From: Spirochaetaceae bacterium | Lineage (GTDB): Bacteria; Spirochaetota; Spirochaetia; Sphaerochaetales; Sphaerochaetaceae | DNA length: 24,051 bases | Direction of reading: 5' to 3' | Assembly: GCA_016649775.1 (NCBI GenBank) | Contig: JAENWY010000007.1 | Coordinates: forward strand, 1-24,051 | Shown: positions 8,435 through 16,408 of the stretch, one piece after another | Layout of the letters: every line of letters starts with the position of its first letter | How positions within the stretch are numbered: position 1 is the first letter of the stretch | The notes under the pieces: generated by a model | Told to the model about the DNA's origin: nothing | The model's database searches: none | Seen by the model: only the letters and a program-made list of their open reading frames with translations | Program-made: the position numbers and the translations under genes

Positions 8435-8542
8435 TTTTACTCCAAAAAAATAACCAGTAAGGGTTGACGAGTTAAAGTCAAGCCTTCCTGGCTATATAGA
8501 AAAATAATATTTTATAATTATTTGATTTCTTCCTGAAATCAT
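8435..8542 (-). promoter_or_regulatory. Structured leader with terminator-like hairpin upstream of the DUF1893-ABC gene
   Basis: The expected RNA (minus strand) begins near 8542 with a perfect 6-bp stem-loop, GATTTC-AGGAA-GAAATC (8540-8524). Further on, CCAGGAAGGCTTGAC (8491-8477) pairs with GTCAACCCTTACTGG (8468-8454): 15 positions, two mismatches, 8-nt loop. This hairpin is followed by TTATTTTTTT, which makes it look like an intrinsic terminator, and then by the GGAG ribosome site and start codon. The 5' arm can instead fold as AGCC-AGGAA-GGCT (8493-8481), which excludes the large hairpin. This arrangement suggests transcription attenuation. No known riboswitch class was recognised. Confidence 0.6.
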
Positions 8543-8548
8543 TAATTT

Positions 8549-8577
8549 ATACTATGGGTAAATAATAATCTTGTCAA
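8549..8577 (-). promoter_or_regulatory. Promoter of the DUF1893-ABC/permease/binding-protein operon
   Basis: TTGACA (8577-8572), a 17-nt spacer and TAGTAT (8554-8549) on the minus strand, in the 173-nt gap after the DUF3842 gene. A perfect -35 box at ideal spacing makes this a credible sigma-70 promoter. There is no terminator between the DUF3842 gene and this site, so readthrough from upstream could add to expression. Confidence 0.72.
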
Positions 8578-8605
8578 GAAATGGTATAAAACGTATTGAG
8601 GGTTA

Positions 8606-9049
8606 TTATATTAGAGTAATATCCTTTTCAATTAATTGGTTTTTAATTAACTCCATACAATCTTTAATAAGATTTTCAAGTCCAATTTTTTCAGTTCCTG
8701 CAATACTTGTATTGCATTTGCTAATAGGTATTAAAATTTTATGAGCTTCTGAGGCTCCTATTGCTGAGGCCATTTTTGCTGTAATTTCGCCATGAAGTGC
8801 ATCGGCAATTATAATACCTATGGCGCCTATAATAATATTTGATTTCCTAGCACCAACAATTACCGGGTTCTCTCCTGTGGCTATAGCATCAGGAACTCCT
8901 GTAAGCATATTACTAGTTGCGATGGAATTAGTTCCTATAGCAAGGATAAAGAGTCGTGGAAACTCTTTTTTAATTCTTTTAACAAGGGTTTTACCAAGTG
9001 ATCCTCCTTGTCCATCTATTACTGCAATTGTGTATTGTTTTTTATTCAT
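8606..9049 (-). CDS. DUF3842 family protein
   Basis: A 147-aa soluble protein recognised as DUF3842 by its N-terminal IAVIDGQGGSLGKTLV (about residues 8-23), ILAIGTNSIATSNML, then ATGENPVIVGARKSNIIIGA and IIADALHGEITAKMASAIGAS. The glycine-rich start followed by alternating strands and helices suggests a small Rossmann-like nucleotide or cofactor fold, but no function is established for the family. The start ATG lies 20 nt after the MFS gene with an AAAAGGA site, so the two are probably co-transcribed. Downstream, after its own promoter, comes the DUF1893-ABC operon. Finding DUF3842 and DUF1893 side by side suggests a shared job linked to the transporter; this is inference. Confidence 0.82.
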   Translation of the reverse strand: MNKKQYTIAVIDGQGGSLGKTLVKRIKKEFPRLFILAIGTNSIATSNMLTGVPDAIATGENPVIVGARKSNIIIGAIGIIIADALHGEITAKMASAIGASEAHKILIPISKCNTSIAGTEKIGLENLIKDCMELIKNQLIEKDITLI

Positions 9050-9069
9050 ATTTAATCCTTTTAGTTTTT

Positions 9070-10287
9070 TTAATATTTATTATTAGTTTTCTTTTTATAT
9101 GCTAACCTTAAAAATTGCAAAGCTATTGCACATCCTAATAGTATTATAGCAGAAGAAAGGAAAATAAAAGTATACCCTTTGTCATTAATTATAATACCTG
9201 CAAGAAGAGGTCCAATTGCAAAGCCTGATCCTTCTAAAATAAGGCGAACTGATGAAAATCTTGCTCTATGTCCCATTGGTGTTTGATTGGTGAAAAAGTA
9301 TTCATAATTTGTTGCACTTAATACCTCTCCAATAGTGGCTAATACCATAAGAGCTGCAAAATAAATATAGGAACTAGCATAGCCCATGATGAAATAGCTT
9401 AAAGAATACAATAGTAATGACATTGAAATATCTCTAAGTGGATGTCTATTGTTTGATAATTTTACAATTATTGGTGTAAAAACAATAACTGTTATAGCAT
9501 TAATACTCATTATTGAACCATAATAGGTAGGTCCTTTCATTAAAAATAGTTCATTAAAGAATAATGGTATGGCAAAGAATATAAAAGCTCTCGCCAAACC
9601 TGCCGCTGATGATATTAATAAATAAATTGTTAAGAGAGGTCTCTCTTTTAGTGCTTTCCAAACAGATCCTTCAACAGCTTTGTCACTTTGATTGTTTATT
9701 ATGCTTAATTCAAGTTCTTCTGTAGTTGGCTTTTTATCTTCAATTAATATCATCACTAATAAAGTACTACAGAGTGTTACTAATCCATTTCCAATAAATA
9801 ACCATTGAGGGTATTTATAAAATAAAATTCCTGCAACCATAGGGCCAACTGCAAATCCAATATTGAAGGCAAAATAGAATAATGAGAAAGCCTCTTTTCT
9901 ATTTTGGAATGTAGTATGATCTGCATGGATAGCAGTTCTTGCTGGATCAGTTGCTCCATCAAAAAAGAAAATTGATAATAATAAAAAAGGAACAATTTCT
10001 TTATTATTCATAAATAATCCTGTAACTATCATAGCTAAACCACATAATATTTGAGTAACAATCATAATTGTTTTTCTTGGATAGATATCTGATAACTTAC
10101 TACTAATTATAGATCCAGGGGCATACATTGATAATGATAGCATTGTGAAAAATCCTGCATAAGCAATAGAATAGCCTAGTTTTACTGTCATAAATAATGT
10201 AAGAAATGGAAATACAAAAGAGCCAACTCCGTTTATAAAGTTGATAAAAGCCAAAGCCCATATATCTCTTGGTAGTTTTCTGTACAA
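9070..10287 (-). CDS. Major facilitator superfamily (MFS) transporter
   Basis: A 405-aa protein with about 12 hydrophobic segments. The N-terminal FINFINGVGSFVFPFLTLFM and the loop SKLSDIYPRKTIMI (a GxLaDrxGrkxxl-like loop 2-3) are typical of drug/H+ antiporter-like MFS proteins. A long central loop rich in Glu and Ser (about residues 180-205) separates the two halves. The start is TTG at 10287-10285, with AAAAGGAAA upstream; no better start is in frame. The substrate is unknown. The C-terminal third is duplicated in the truncated copy upstream. It precedes the DUF3842 gene by 20 nt, probably in one transcript. Confidence 0.87.
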   Translation of the reverse strand: MYRKLPRDIWALAFINFINGVGSFVFPFLTLFMTVKLGYSIAYAGFFTMLSLSMYAPGSIISSKLSDIYPRKTIMIVTQILCGLAMIVTGLFMNNKEIVPFLLLSIFFFDGATDPARTAIHADHTTFQNRKEAFSLFYFAFNIGFAVGPMVAGILFYKYPQWLFIGNGLVTLCSTLLVMILIEDKKPTTEELELSIINNQSDKAVEGSVWKALKERPLLTIYLLISSAAGLARAFIFFAIPLFFNELFLMKGPTYYGSIMSINAITVIVFTPIIVKLSNNRHPLRDISMSLLLYSLSYFIMGYASSYIYFAALMVLATIGEVLSATNYEYFFTNQTPMGHRARFSSVRLILEGSGFAIGPLLAGIIINDKGYTFIFLSSAIILLGCAIALQFLRLAYKKKTNNKY

Positions 10288-10302
10288 AGTCTTTTCCTTT
10301 TA

Positions 10303-10323
10303 TATAGTAAAAATTATACTATA
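10303..10323 (-). promoter_or_regulatory. Inverted repeat over the -10 box of the MFS gene
   Basis: TATAGTA, 7-nt spacer, TACTATA is a perfect inverted repeat. It overlaps TATAAT (10318-10313, minus strand), the likely -10 box about 25 nt before the MFS start codon. No good -35 box is visible, which is common for promoters that need an activator or have an extended -10. It may be an operator, but AT-rich sequence makes such repeats common. Confidence 0.4.
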
Positions 10324-10507
10324 ATATGTTTTGCTTAATATCTAGTATTAAAAACTATGGGGAATGGTAAGTTCATAGATAATATTTTTATATTTAATAT
10401 GTACTTATTTAATAGTTACCCATGTTTGTGATATAGGATTTGAATAATTCATTATGCATTAATTATTGGGGAAAATATAGCTTTTTTTAAAAATATATTC
10501 ATGATTT

Positions 10508-10873
10508 CTATAGAATTTTAATATTTTGTTCCATGTTTTTTTTGTAGAGTATCCTTATTATTTCAAGACCGATAAAGAAGATAGTTAAAATTAAACTTGA
10601 AATAATAAAAATAGTAGGATATCCAAAATTATCTATTATTTTTCCTCCAAGTAGAGGACCTATGGCAAATCCAGCTTCTTCAAGTATTGTACGTATTGAA
10701 GAAAATCTTGCTCTATGTCCTATTGGTGTTTGGTTTGTTACAAAATAACTGTGATTTGAAGCACTTATTGCCTCTCCTATACTAAATAGGGTGAGCAAAG
10801 CAGCAAGAAAAATATATATAGTTGTAAACCCTAACAAAAAGAGGCTCTTTGTGACTTTGTGTGGGTAGAATTT
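10508..10873 (-). pseudogene. Truncated MFS transporter copy (C-terminal remnant)
   Basis: The open frame from 10873 to 10508 encodes only the last about 110 residues of an MFS protein. It matches the C-terminus of the intact neighbour: both contain TNQTPxGHRARFSSxRxILE and GFAIGPLLxGxII. A TAA lies at 10876-10874, and no homology to the rest of the transporter is evident upstream. A TTG at 10837 is the only start-like codon. DNA identity is high locally: 10701-10732 matches 9254-9285 with one mismatch in 32 nt. This is a tandem duplicate that lost its first two thirds, leaving about three or four membrane helices that cannot transport by themselves. Confidence 0.85.
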
Positions 10874-11612
10874 TTAGTTAAGGTATACTTAAAGCAATCA
10901 AATTAAGATTCATAATTTTAATTATTAGAATTATTGGGTCTTTGACACCTTTTGTGGGTTGGCGCATAATATTCTTTTACGATAAATCACTTTAACACAT
11001 TAGTTTTAAAATTGCTCATATAATATGGGCTGTGTACTTTTCACCTGCACCAATATATGAGTCATTGTACCTGTGATATTCCTTTTTATAATTTTCTAAT
11101 TAAAATTGGGCTCAATAACTAATTTTACTCTTTTATTCTCGGCTCATAACTTAAGGAAAATCATTTAAGACCTAGATACAATAATCTGCAAAAAGACAGA
11201 CTAACCATAACTTTTTAGAGAGGACAATACATAAAATTGATATGAATTAGCCTAAGTTAAGAACATTGATTTTTATTATCTAATTCTTTAAAACTTTACC
11301 CAGAAGGTGCTGGTACCTCTTAAGTAGACATAATAATTATTGAAATTAATTTTTACTTACAAGAATTTTTGGAAACTTCTTGAACCTGGTTTTAATATTT
11401 GGTATTTTCTTAGTTTATTTTCCTAGATATTTGAATAGTTATATTTGTTTATATAATGGTCTAGGCACTTCAAAGTATTCATATCATTGACATTTGAGCA
11501 CCAATTTGCAACAATGGCAATTGCGTTGTATCACAGAATTGCTCCTCAATTCGGACGACTAAGCGACACGCAGATTTTATGACACAACGTGTTATGCCTA
11601 GGAGGAAACACT
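10874..11612. other. Gene-free region upstream of the molybdenum hydroxylase
   Basis: About 740 nt with no reading frame that looks coding on either strand and no tRNA-like or known RNA signature that I recognise. The part next to the MFS remnant may be decayed transporter DNA, but I could not align it. A candidate promoter for the hydroxylase lies at 11487-11515. The last 100 nt are richer in G+C than the rest. Confidence 0.6.
11487..11515 (+). promoter_or_regulatory. Candidate promoter of the molybdenum hydroxylase gene
   Basis: TTGACA (11487-11492), 17-nt spacer, AACAAT (11510-11515). The -35 is perfect; the -10 matches TATAAT at four of six positions. It would give a leader of about 90 nt before the GTG start at 11613. 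Confidence 0.5.
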
Positions 11613-14174
11613 GTGCATACTTTTAGCGTTAATGGGAAAAATATTTCAACTGACATTGACAAAAGCTTACTCAGGTTTCTGCGAGAAAATTTAAAATTAT
11701 ATGGTTCTAAAGATGGATGTAGTGAAGGTGTCTGTGGCACTTGTACTGTACTTATTGATGGAAAAAAAAAGAAAGCATGTGTTGCTAAAACTTCTAAACT
11801 TGATGGTAAGAAAATTGTTACTATTGAGGGTTTAAGTGAAAGAGAACAGGATGTTTATGGCTATTGTTTTGCTAAAGCAGGAGCTGTTCAATGTGGCTTT
11901 TGTACACCCGGAATGGTAATGAGTGCCAAATCTCTTTTAGATATTAATTTAAATCCAACACTTGAAGAAGTACGTAAATGTATTCAAGGTAATATTTGTA
12001 GATGTACTGGTTACAAAAAAATAGAACAAGCTATTTTAGATTGTGCTAGATTCTTTCGTGAAAATTTTGAAATTCCTTCTTTAGATGATGAACCTCGGAT
12101 TGATATGAGATATACAAGACCTGATGCAATTGAAAAAGTTTTAGGTAAGGGTGTTTTTACCGATGATATTTATCTAGATGGAATGCTTTTTTGTAAAGTT
12201 CTTCGTAGTGCTTATCCACGAGCTAAAATTGTTAAACTTGATTTAACTAAAGCTAATAAGCATCCTGATTGTGTTTATATTGCAACTGCAAAAGATGTAC
12301 CCGAAAACAAATTAGGTCATATAGTTCATGACTGGGATGTGTTAATTGCAGAGGGTAATATCACAAGATATATTGGTGATGGCATTGCTATTATTGCTGC
12401 AACTAATTTTGATAGTCTTGATGAAATTATTAGTCTAATAGATATTGAATATGAAGTATTACCTGTTGTAGACACTATTGAAAAAGCTCTTGAAGAAGAT
12501 GCTCCTTCTATTCATGAAAGTGGTAATTTACTTTGTGTTGAACATATTTCAAGAGGGAATGTTGATAAGGCTTTTGCAGAAGCAAAATACACTGTTACTA
12601 ACCATTATAGTGTTCCCTACACTGAACATGCTTTTATGGAAGTTGAATGTGCTATAGCCAAACCTGATGGGGAAGGAGTATTCCTTTATACCTCTAGCCA
12701 ATCCATATATGATGAACAACGTGAAATAAGTAGAATGTTAAAATTACCCCAAGAAAATATTCATATACAATCAACATTAGTTGGTGGTGGATTTGGTGGT
12801 AAGGAAGACATGAGTGTTCAACATCATGCTGCATTAATGGCTTATATAACTAAACGTCCAGTTAAATTACATTTAACTCGCCAAGAAAGTTTATCAGTAC
12901 ACCCAAAACGTCATCCAATGGAAATGGACTTTAGTACTTGTTGTGATGCAAATGGTAAAATCATGGGAATGAAAGCTTTAATTCTCGCAAACACTGGTGC
13001 TTATGCATCATTAGGTGGTCCTGTATTACAAAGAGCTTGTACTCATGCCTCTGGTCCTTATAATTATCAAAATATTGATGTTGTAGGTAAAGCTATCTAT
13101 ACCAACAATGTTCCATCGGGTGCTTTTAGAGGTTTTGGTGTAACTCAAAGTTGTTTTGCAATTGAAGCAAATCTTAACCTTCTTGCTGAAAAAGTTGGTA
13201 TGGATCCTTTTGAATTTAAATATATGAATTCTCTTAAGCCTGGAGATACAATGCCTAATGGTCAAATCGCTGGAGTCGATTGTGGTATTAGAGAATGTAT
13301 AGAAAGTGTTAGAGATGCTTATTATAATAAACCAAATAATGGCTTTGCTATTTCCTTTAAAAATAGTGGTATTGGTGTAGGACTTCCTGATGCAGGAAGA
13401 TGTATTTTGTCTATTGAAGATGGAGTTGTTCATATTAGAACAAGTGCAGCTTGTATGGGTCAAGGTATTGCAACAATGGCTCAACAGATGCTTGGTGAAA
13501 CTTGTAATATAAAGAGAGATCAAGTTATTCTAGAGAGACCCGATACAACTCGTACTCCTGATAGTGGAACAAGTACTGCAAGTCGCCAGACTGTATTTAC
13601 CGGTGAAGCTATAAAAAGAGCTGCTACAGAGTTAAAAGAAGCTTTGATGACTAATAGCTTAGAAGAGTTAGAAGGGAGAGAATTTAGTGGAGAATTTATC
13701 TTTAATACAGATAAGATTACTTCAACCAAAGAACATCCTGTTTCTCACGTGGCTTATAGTTATTCTGCTCAAGTTGTTGAGTTAGATGAAGATAAAAAAG
13801 TTGCTAAAACAACTATCTGTTGTGATGTAGGCACCATTGTTAATCCAACTGCTATTGAAGGACAAATAGAAGGTGGAGTTGCTATGGGTCTCGGTTATTG
13901 TTTAACTGAAGATTTTGTAGTTGATGGTGGATACCTCAAAGTTAAATATGGAACCTTAGGGTTACTTAGATCTACTCAAGTTCCTGAAATTGAAATGTTA
14001 TTCGCTAAAGGACCTGGTAAAACAAATTATTCATACGGCGCAAAAGGAATAGGTGAATTAGCAACTATTCCTTCAGCACCTGCTGCACAAATGGCTTACT
14101 ATAAAGATGATGGTATTTTTAGAACTTCATTACCTTTAAAACAGACTCCATATAATAAAAAGAAGATTTTATAA
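11613..14174 (+). CDS. Xanthine dehydrogenase-type molybdenum hydroxylase (2Fe-2S and Mo domains in one chain)
   Basis: An 853-aa molybdopterin enzyme of the xanthine dehydrogenase family, similar in layout to the selenium-dependent molybdenum hydroxylases (TIGR03311-type). The N-terminal ferredoxin domain holds Cys36/41/44/56. The second 2Fe-2S domain holds QCGFCTPG (Cys94, Cys97) and CIQGNICRCTGY (Cys129, Cys131). The Mo domain follows, with GGGFGGKEDMS, PSGAFRGFGVTQS, DSGTSTASRQTVFTGEA and GAKGIGELATIPSAPA (the likely catalytic Glu is in GIGE). No FAD domain is present, so electrons must pass to another protein. I chose the GTG at 11613 because AGGAGG sits 7 nt before it and the product then starts directly with the ferredoxin fold; a GTG at 11589 has no ribosome site. 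The likely role is hydroxylation of a purine or other N-heterocycle; substrate and selenium dependence are not provable here. Confidence 0.87.
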   Translation: MHTFSVNGKNISTDIDKSLLRFLRENLKLYGSKDGCSEGVCGTCTVLIDGKKKKACVAKTSKLDGKKIVTIEGLSEREQDVYGYCFAKAGAVQCGFCTPGMVMSAKSLLDINLNPTLEEVRKCIQGNICRCTGYKKIEQAILDCARFFRENFEIPSLDDEPRIDMRYTRPDAIEKVLGKGVFTDDIYLDGMLFCKVLRSAYPRAKIVKLDLTKANKHPDCVYIATAKDVPENKLGHIVHDWDVLIAEGNITRYIGDGIAIIAATNFDSLDEIISLIDIEYEVLPVVDTIEKALEEDAPSIHESGNLLCVEHISRGNVDKAFAEAKYTVTNHYSVPYTEHAFMEVECAIAKPDGEGVFLYTSSQSIYDEQREISRMLKLPQENIHIQSTLVGGGFGGKEDMSVQHHAALMAYITKRPVKLHLTRQESLSVHPKRHPMEMDFSTCCDANGKIMGMKALILANTGAYASLGGPVLQRACTHASGPYNYQNIDVVGKAIYTNNVPSGAFRGFGVTQSCFAIEANLNLLAEKVGMDPFEFKYMNSLKPGDTMPNGQIAGVDCGIRECIESVRDAYYNKPNNGFAISFKNSGIGVGLPDAGRCILSIEDGVVHIRTSAACMGQGIATMAQQMLGETCNIKRDQVILERPDTTRTPDSGTSTASRQTVFTGEAIKRAATELKEALMTNSLEELEGREFSGEFIFNTDKITSTKEHPVSHVAYSYSAQVVELDEDKKVAKTTICCDVGTIVNPTAIEGQIEGGVAMGLGYCLTEDFVVDGGYLKVKYGTLGLLRSTQVPEIEMLFAKGPGKTNYSYGAKGIGELATIPSAPAAQMAYYKDDGIFRTSLPLKQTPYNKKKIL

Positions 14175-14475
14175 AATTTTATTATGTAGTATTGTGTACT
14201 TTGATATTCATAACTTGAATTCAAGTGAAAGCAGTATTATAATTGAATTATGTAAATAAAGAACGTCGTTTTTCTTTATTTATCTTGAGTAATGAAATTC
14301 TCTCATGTAGATTAGTCTATGTGGGAGATTATTTTTATTTATTACATGTGTTTCTTATATCGTGTTAAGCTTTTACAAAAAAGCTATTTTATACAATAAA
14401 AGAGGGACAAATAATTTCATAACCCTTGAATATTCTTTTTATTACATAATATTATCAATTAATGAGGTTGAATAT
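14175..14475. other. Intergenic region between the hydroxylase and the ketopantoate reductase-like gene
   Basis: 301 nt without a gene. It contains a 10-bp inverted repeat (AAATAAAGAA/TTCTTTATTT, 14254-14281) lacking a following T-tract, the better terminator at 14299-14340, and the AT-rich upstream region of the next gene. Confidence 0.65.
14299..14340 (+). terminator. Intrinsic terminator downstream of the molybdenum hydroxylase
   Basis: CTCTCATGTAGA (14300-14311), loop TTAG, TCTATGTGGGAG (14316-14327). All 12 positions pair as RNA, three of them by G-U wobble, with one more A-U pair outside. The next bases are TTATTTTTATTTATT on the plus strand. The wobble pairs would not form on the opposite strand, so it is directional. 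Confidence 0.75.
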
Positions 14476-15408
14476 ATGGATATTAAGAAAATATGTGTAA
14501 TAGGTTTCGGAGCTGTTGGTGCTCTTTATGGTGATAAGCTAAATGATTATTTAGGAACTGCTAATGTTGAAATTCTTGCAAAAGGTAATAGATTAGAACG
14601 CTATAAAAAAAATGGTATTAGTATTAATGGAGAAACTAAATTCTATAATGTAGTTGATCCAAAAGATGCTAGTGAGGCAGATTTTATTTTATTAGCTACT
14701 AAAAATCTTCAAATTGATGAAGCAGTTATTGATATAAAAAATGCTGTTGGAGAAAATACTATAATTTTATCACTTTTAAACGGAATAGAATCTGAAGAAA
14801 AGTTAATTAAAGCCTATGGTGAAGATAAGGTTCTATATGGCTTTTGTGTGGGTTTAAGTTCTGAGAATAGTGGTAGTCTTATTAATTTTACTTCAATTGG
14901 TAAAATTGTATTTGGTGAAAAAGATAATAGAGAGAGTGAGTCTGTTAAAGCCCTTAAATCCTTGTTTGATAAAGCCGATGTTCCTTATTTAGTTCCACAA
15001 GATATTAGACATGATCAATATAATAAATTTATGCTTAATACTGTCTTTAATACTCTTTCTGCAATATGTAGAGGTGGCTACGGTATATTCAGCTCTCCCT
15101 CTTTAGCAGACCTTGGTAGAAAAATAGCCTTTGAAGTTATTGAAGTTTCAAAAAAAGAAGGAGTAATTCTTACTTCTAACGATTTTGAAGAAGATCTTAA
15201 ACTTATGGGTAATTTACCTCTGTATGGTAGAACATCAATGTGTCAGGATATTATGGCTTCCAAGAAAACTGAAAATAATTGGTTCAGTGGAACTATTATA
15301 AGACTTGGTGAAAAACATAATATTCCAACCCCATACAACAGAAGTATTTATTTAATTGCTGAGGGTTGTGAATTTAGAAATGAAATGAATAAAAATAGAG
15401 ATATTTAG
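14476..15408 (+). CDS. Ketopantoate reductase (ApbA/PanE) family protein
   Basis: A 310-aa NAD(P)-dependent dehydrogenase. The N-terminus MDIKKICVIGFGAVGALYGD carries the GxGxxG-type nucleotide site. ILLATKNLQIDEAV and LSLLNGIESEEKL match the family's LLVKAxQ and LQNGxG regions. The C-terminal helical domain has KFMLNTVFNTLSAICRGGYG, with the catalytic Lys and Asn in family-typical positions. The start at 14476 is preferred: GAGG lies 8 nt upstream and the fold begins there, while the frame upstream to 14362 looks non-coding. The usual reaction is 2-dehydropantoate to pantoate for coenzyme A, but many family members are annotated only loosely, and no other pantothenate gene is near. It ends in a 4-nt convergent overlap with the RNase D-like gene. 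Confidence 0.83.
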   Translation: MDIKKICVIGFGAVGALYGDKLNDYLGTANVEILAKGNRLERYKKNGISINGETKFYNVVDPKDASEADFILLATKNLQIDEAVIDIKNAVGENTIILSLLNGIESEEKLIKAYGEDKVLYGFCVGLSSENSGSLINFTSIGKIVFGEKDNRESESVKALKSLFDKADVPYLVPQDIRHDQYNKFMLNTVFNTLSAICRGGYGIFSSPSLADLGRKIAFEVIEVSKKEGVILTSNDFEEDLKLMGNLPLYGRTSMCQDIMASKKTENNWFSGTIIRLGEKHNIPTPYNRSIYLIAEGCEFRNEMNKNRDI

Positions 15409-16286
15409 ATAGACAATTCTTTAACACTATCTTCCATAGCTTTTTTCATTAGAGGGTATAATTGTCTTTCAATTCTATAATCTCTATGGTGGATAATATA
15501 TTTTAGTTCTCTATCTGTAGAGGGAACGTCCTTTGCCATTGTAACAAGTTTTCTTTTATCAAGAATGCGAGCGGCTGGGACGTTTTCCTTTTTTGCTATT
15601 ATATCACGAGCTATAAAAAAGTGTTTTAAATATATTCTTTCACTATGACTCATTCTTTTATAGTTACCCAGTTTTGCCCAACCTGGTTTATCTGGTCCTT
15701 TATGTACCGCTGCCATTTTCATTTTTGAATTAACGGCTTTAGTAAGTCCTGCTGCTTCAGTTTCAATAATAAGACTTTCTTTTAGCTGATAAAGGTATGC
15801 AACATCAAGAAGAGCATATTGTATTTGGTCTTCCTTTAAAGGTCGCTTAAGCCAGTTGGTCATTTGATTCTTTTTCTTTGATCCTGCAGTTTCAATTGTA
15901 ACATCTAAGTTTCTTTTAACAAGGGCTGTGTAGTTACCCATGAATTCTAATTCCATTGCCGGAATCCTAACATCATATATATTTTTAAGTTGAATATCAT
16001 ACTGTTTTCGAACAAGGGCTGAATCACTATCACAAGAAAACATAATCTTTTCAATTTCTGTATCTTCAAAGAATTCCTTTAACATTTCTTGTGATAGTTC
16101 AAAAGGATCTGCCAGGTAGTATTGTTTTGTATCGAATAGTTGAACTAAACAAAGGTGTTCTCCATAGACATGGAGGTTGAATTCCCCTTCAAAGTCCATA
16201 GCTATTGAAAGCATATTATTTTCTTTCCAGTATTTTATTATATCTCTAAATTTATCGTCGGTATCTATAAGTGTATATTTGAACAT
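15405..16286 (-). CDS. RNase D-like 3'-5' exonuclease
   Basis: A 293-aa DEDDy-type exonuclease. Exo I is DFEGE (Asp31, Glu33). Exo II is in FSCDSDSALV (Asp88), where the usual His is replaced by Ser or Cys. Exo III is YALLDVAYL, with Tyr four residues before the Asp. The C-terminal part (about 205-290) fits one HRDC-like helical domain, making the protein shorter than E. coli RNase D (about 375 aa with two HRDC domains). The role would be 3' trimming of structured RNAs. No clear ribosome site precedes the ATG, and TATTAT ends only 6 nt upstream, so the transcript might be leaderless. There is no terminator between it and the convergent gene. Confidence 0.85.
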   Translation of the reverse strand: MFKYTLIDTDDKFRDIIKYWKENNMLSIAMDFEGEFNLHVYGEHLCLVQLFDTKQYYLADPFELSQEMLKEFFEDTEIEKIMFSCDSDSALVRKQYDIQLKNIYDVRIPAMELEFMGNYTALVKRNLDVTIETAGSKKKNQMTNWLKRPLKEDQIQYALLDVAYLYQLKESLIIETEAAGLTKAVNSKMKMAAVHKGPDKPGWAKLGNYKRMSHSERIYLKHFFIARDIIAKKENVPAARILDKRKLVTMAKDVPSTDRELKYIIHHRDYRIERQLYPLMKKAMEDSVKELSI

Positions 16287-16351
16287 AATTTTATAATAGT
16301 CATTTATATTAATTTCATATAGTAGGTGATAAAAGAATTTTTTATTATAAT

Positions 16352-16386
16352 TAAAAAAAACAGCCGACTAATTAAAAATCGGCTGT
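16352..16386 (-). terminator. Intrinsic terminator of the NCS2 permease gene
   Basis: Perfect 8-bp stem ACAGCCGA/TCGGCTGT (16379-16386 with 16360-16367), 11-nt loop. On the minus strand it runs straight into a run of eight T. It lies 22 nt after the permease stop codon. Confidence 0.93.
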
Positions 16387-16408
16387 ATAAATAAATATTA
16401 ATCAAATT

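Noticed and set aside
8435..8542. A known metal or cobalamin riboswitch in the ATPase leader
   Set aside because: The leader is only about 110 nt, and none of the conserved boxes of the cobalamin, Mn (yybP-ykoY), NiCo or preQ1 classes was recognised by eye.
13026..13523. A 165-codon minus-strand open frame inside the molybdenum hydroxylase gene
   Set aside because: It lies wholly antisense to a gene with clear family motifs, and its product is a low-complexity Ser/Thr/Ile/Asn-rich sequence, typical of a shadow frame.
14362..14475. Longer start for the ketopantoate reductase-like protein
   Set aside because: The extra 38 residues lie before the nucleotide-binding fold and lack a ribosome site; GAGG precedes the ATG at 14476.
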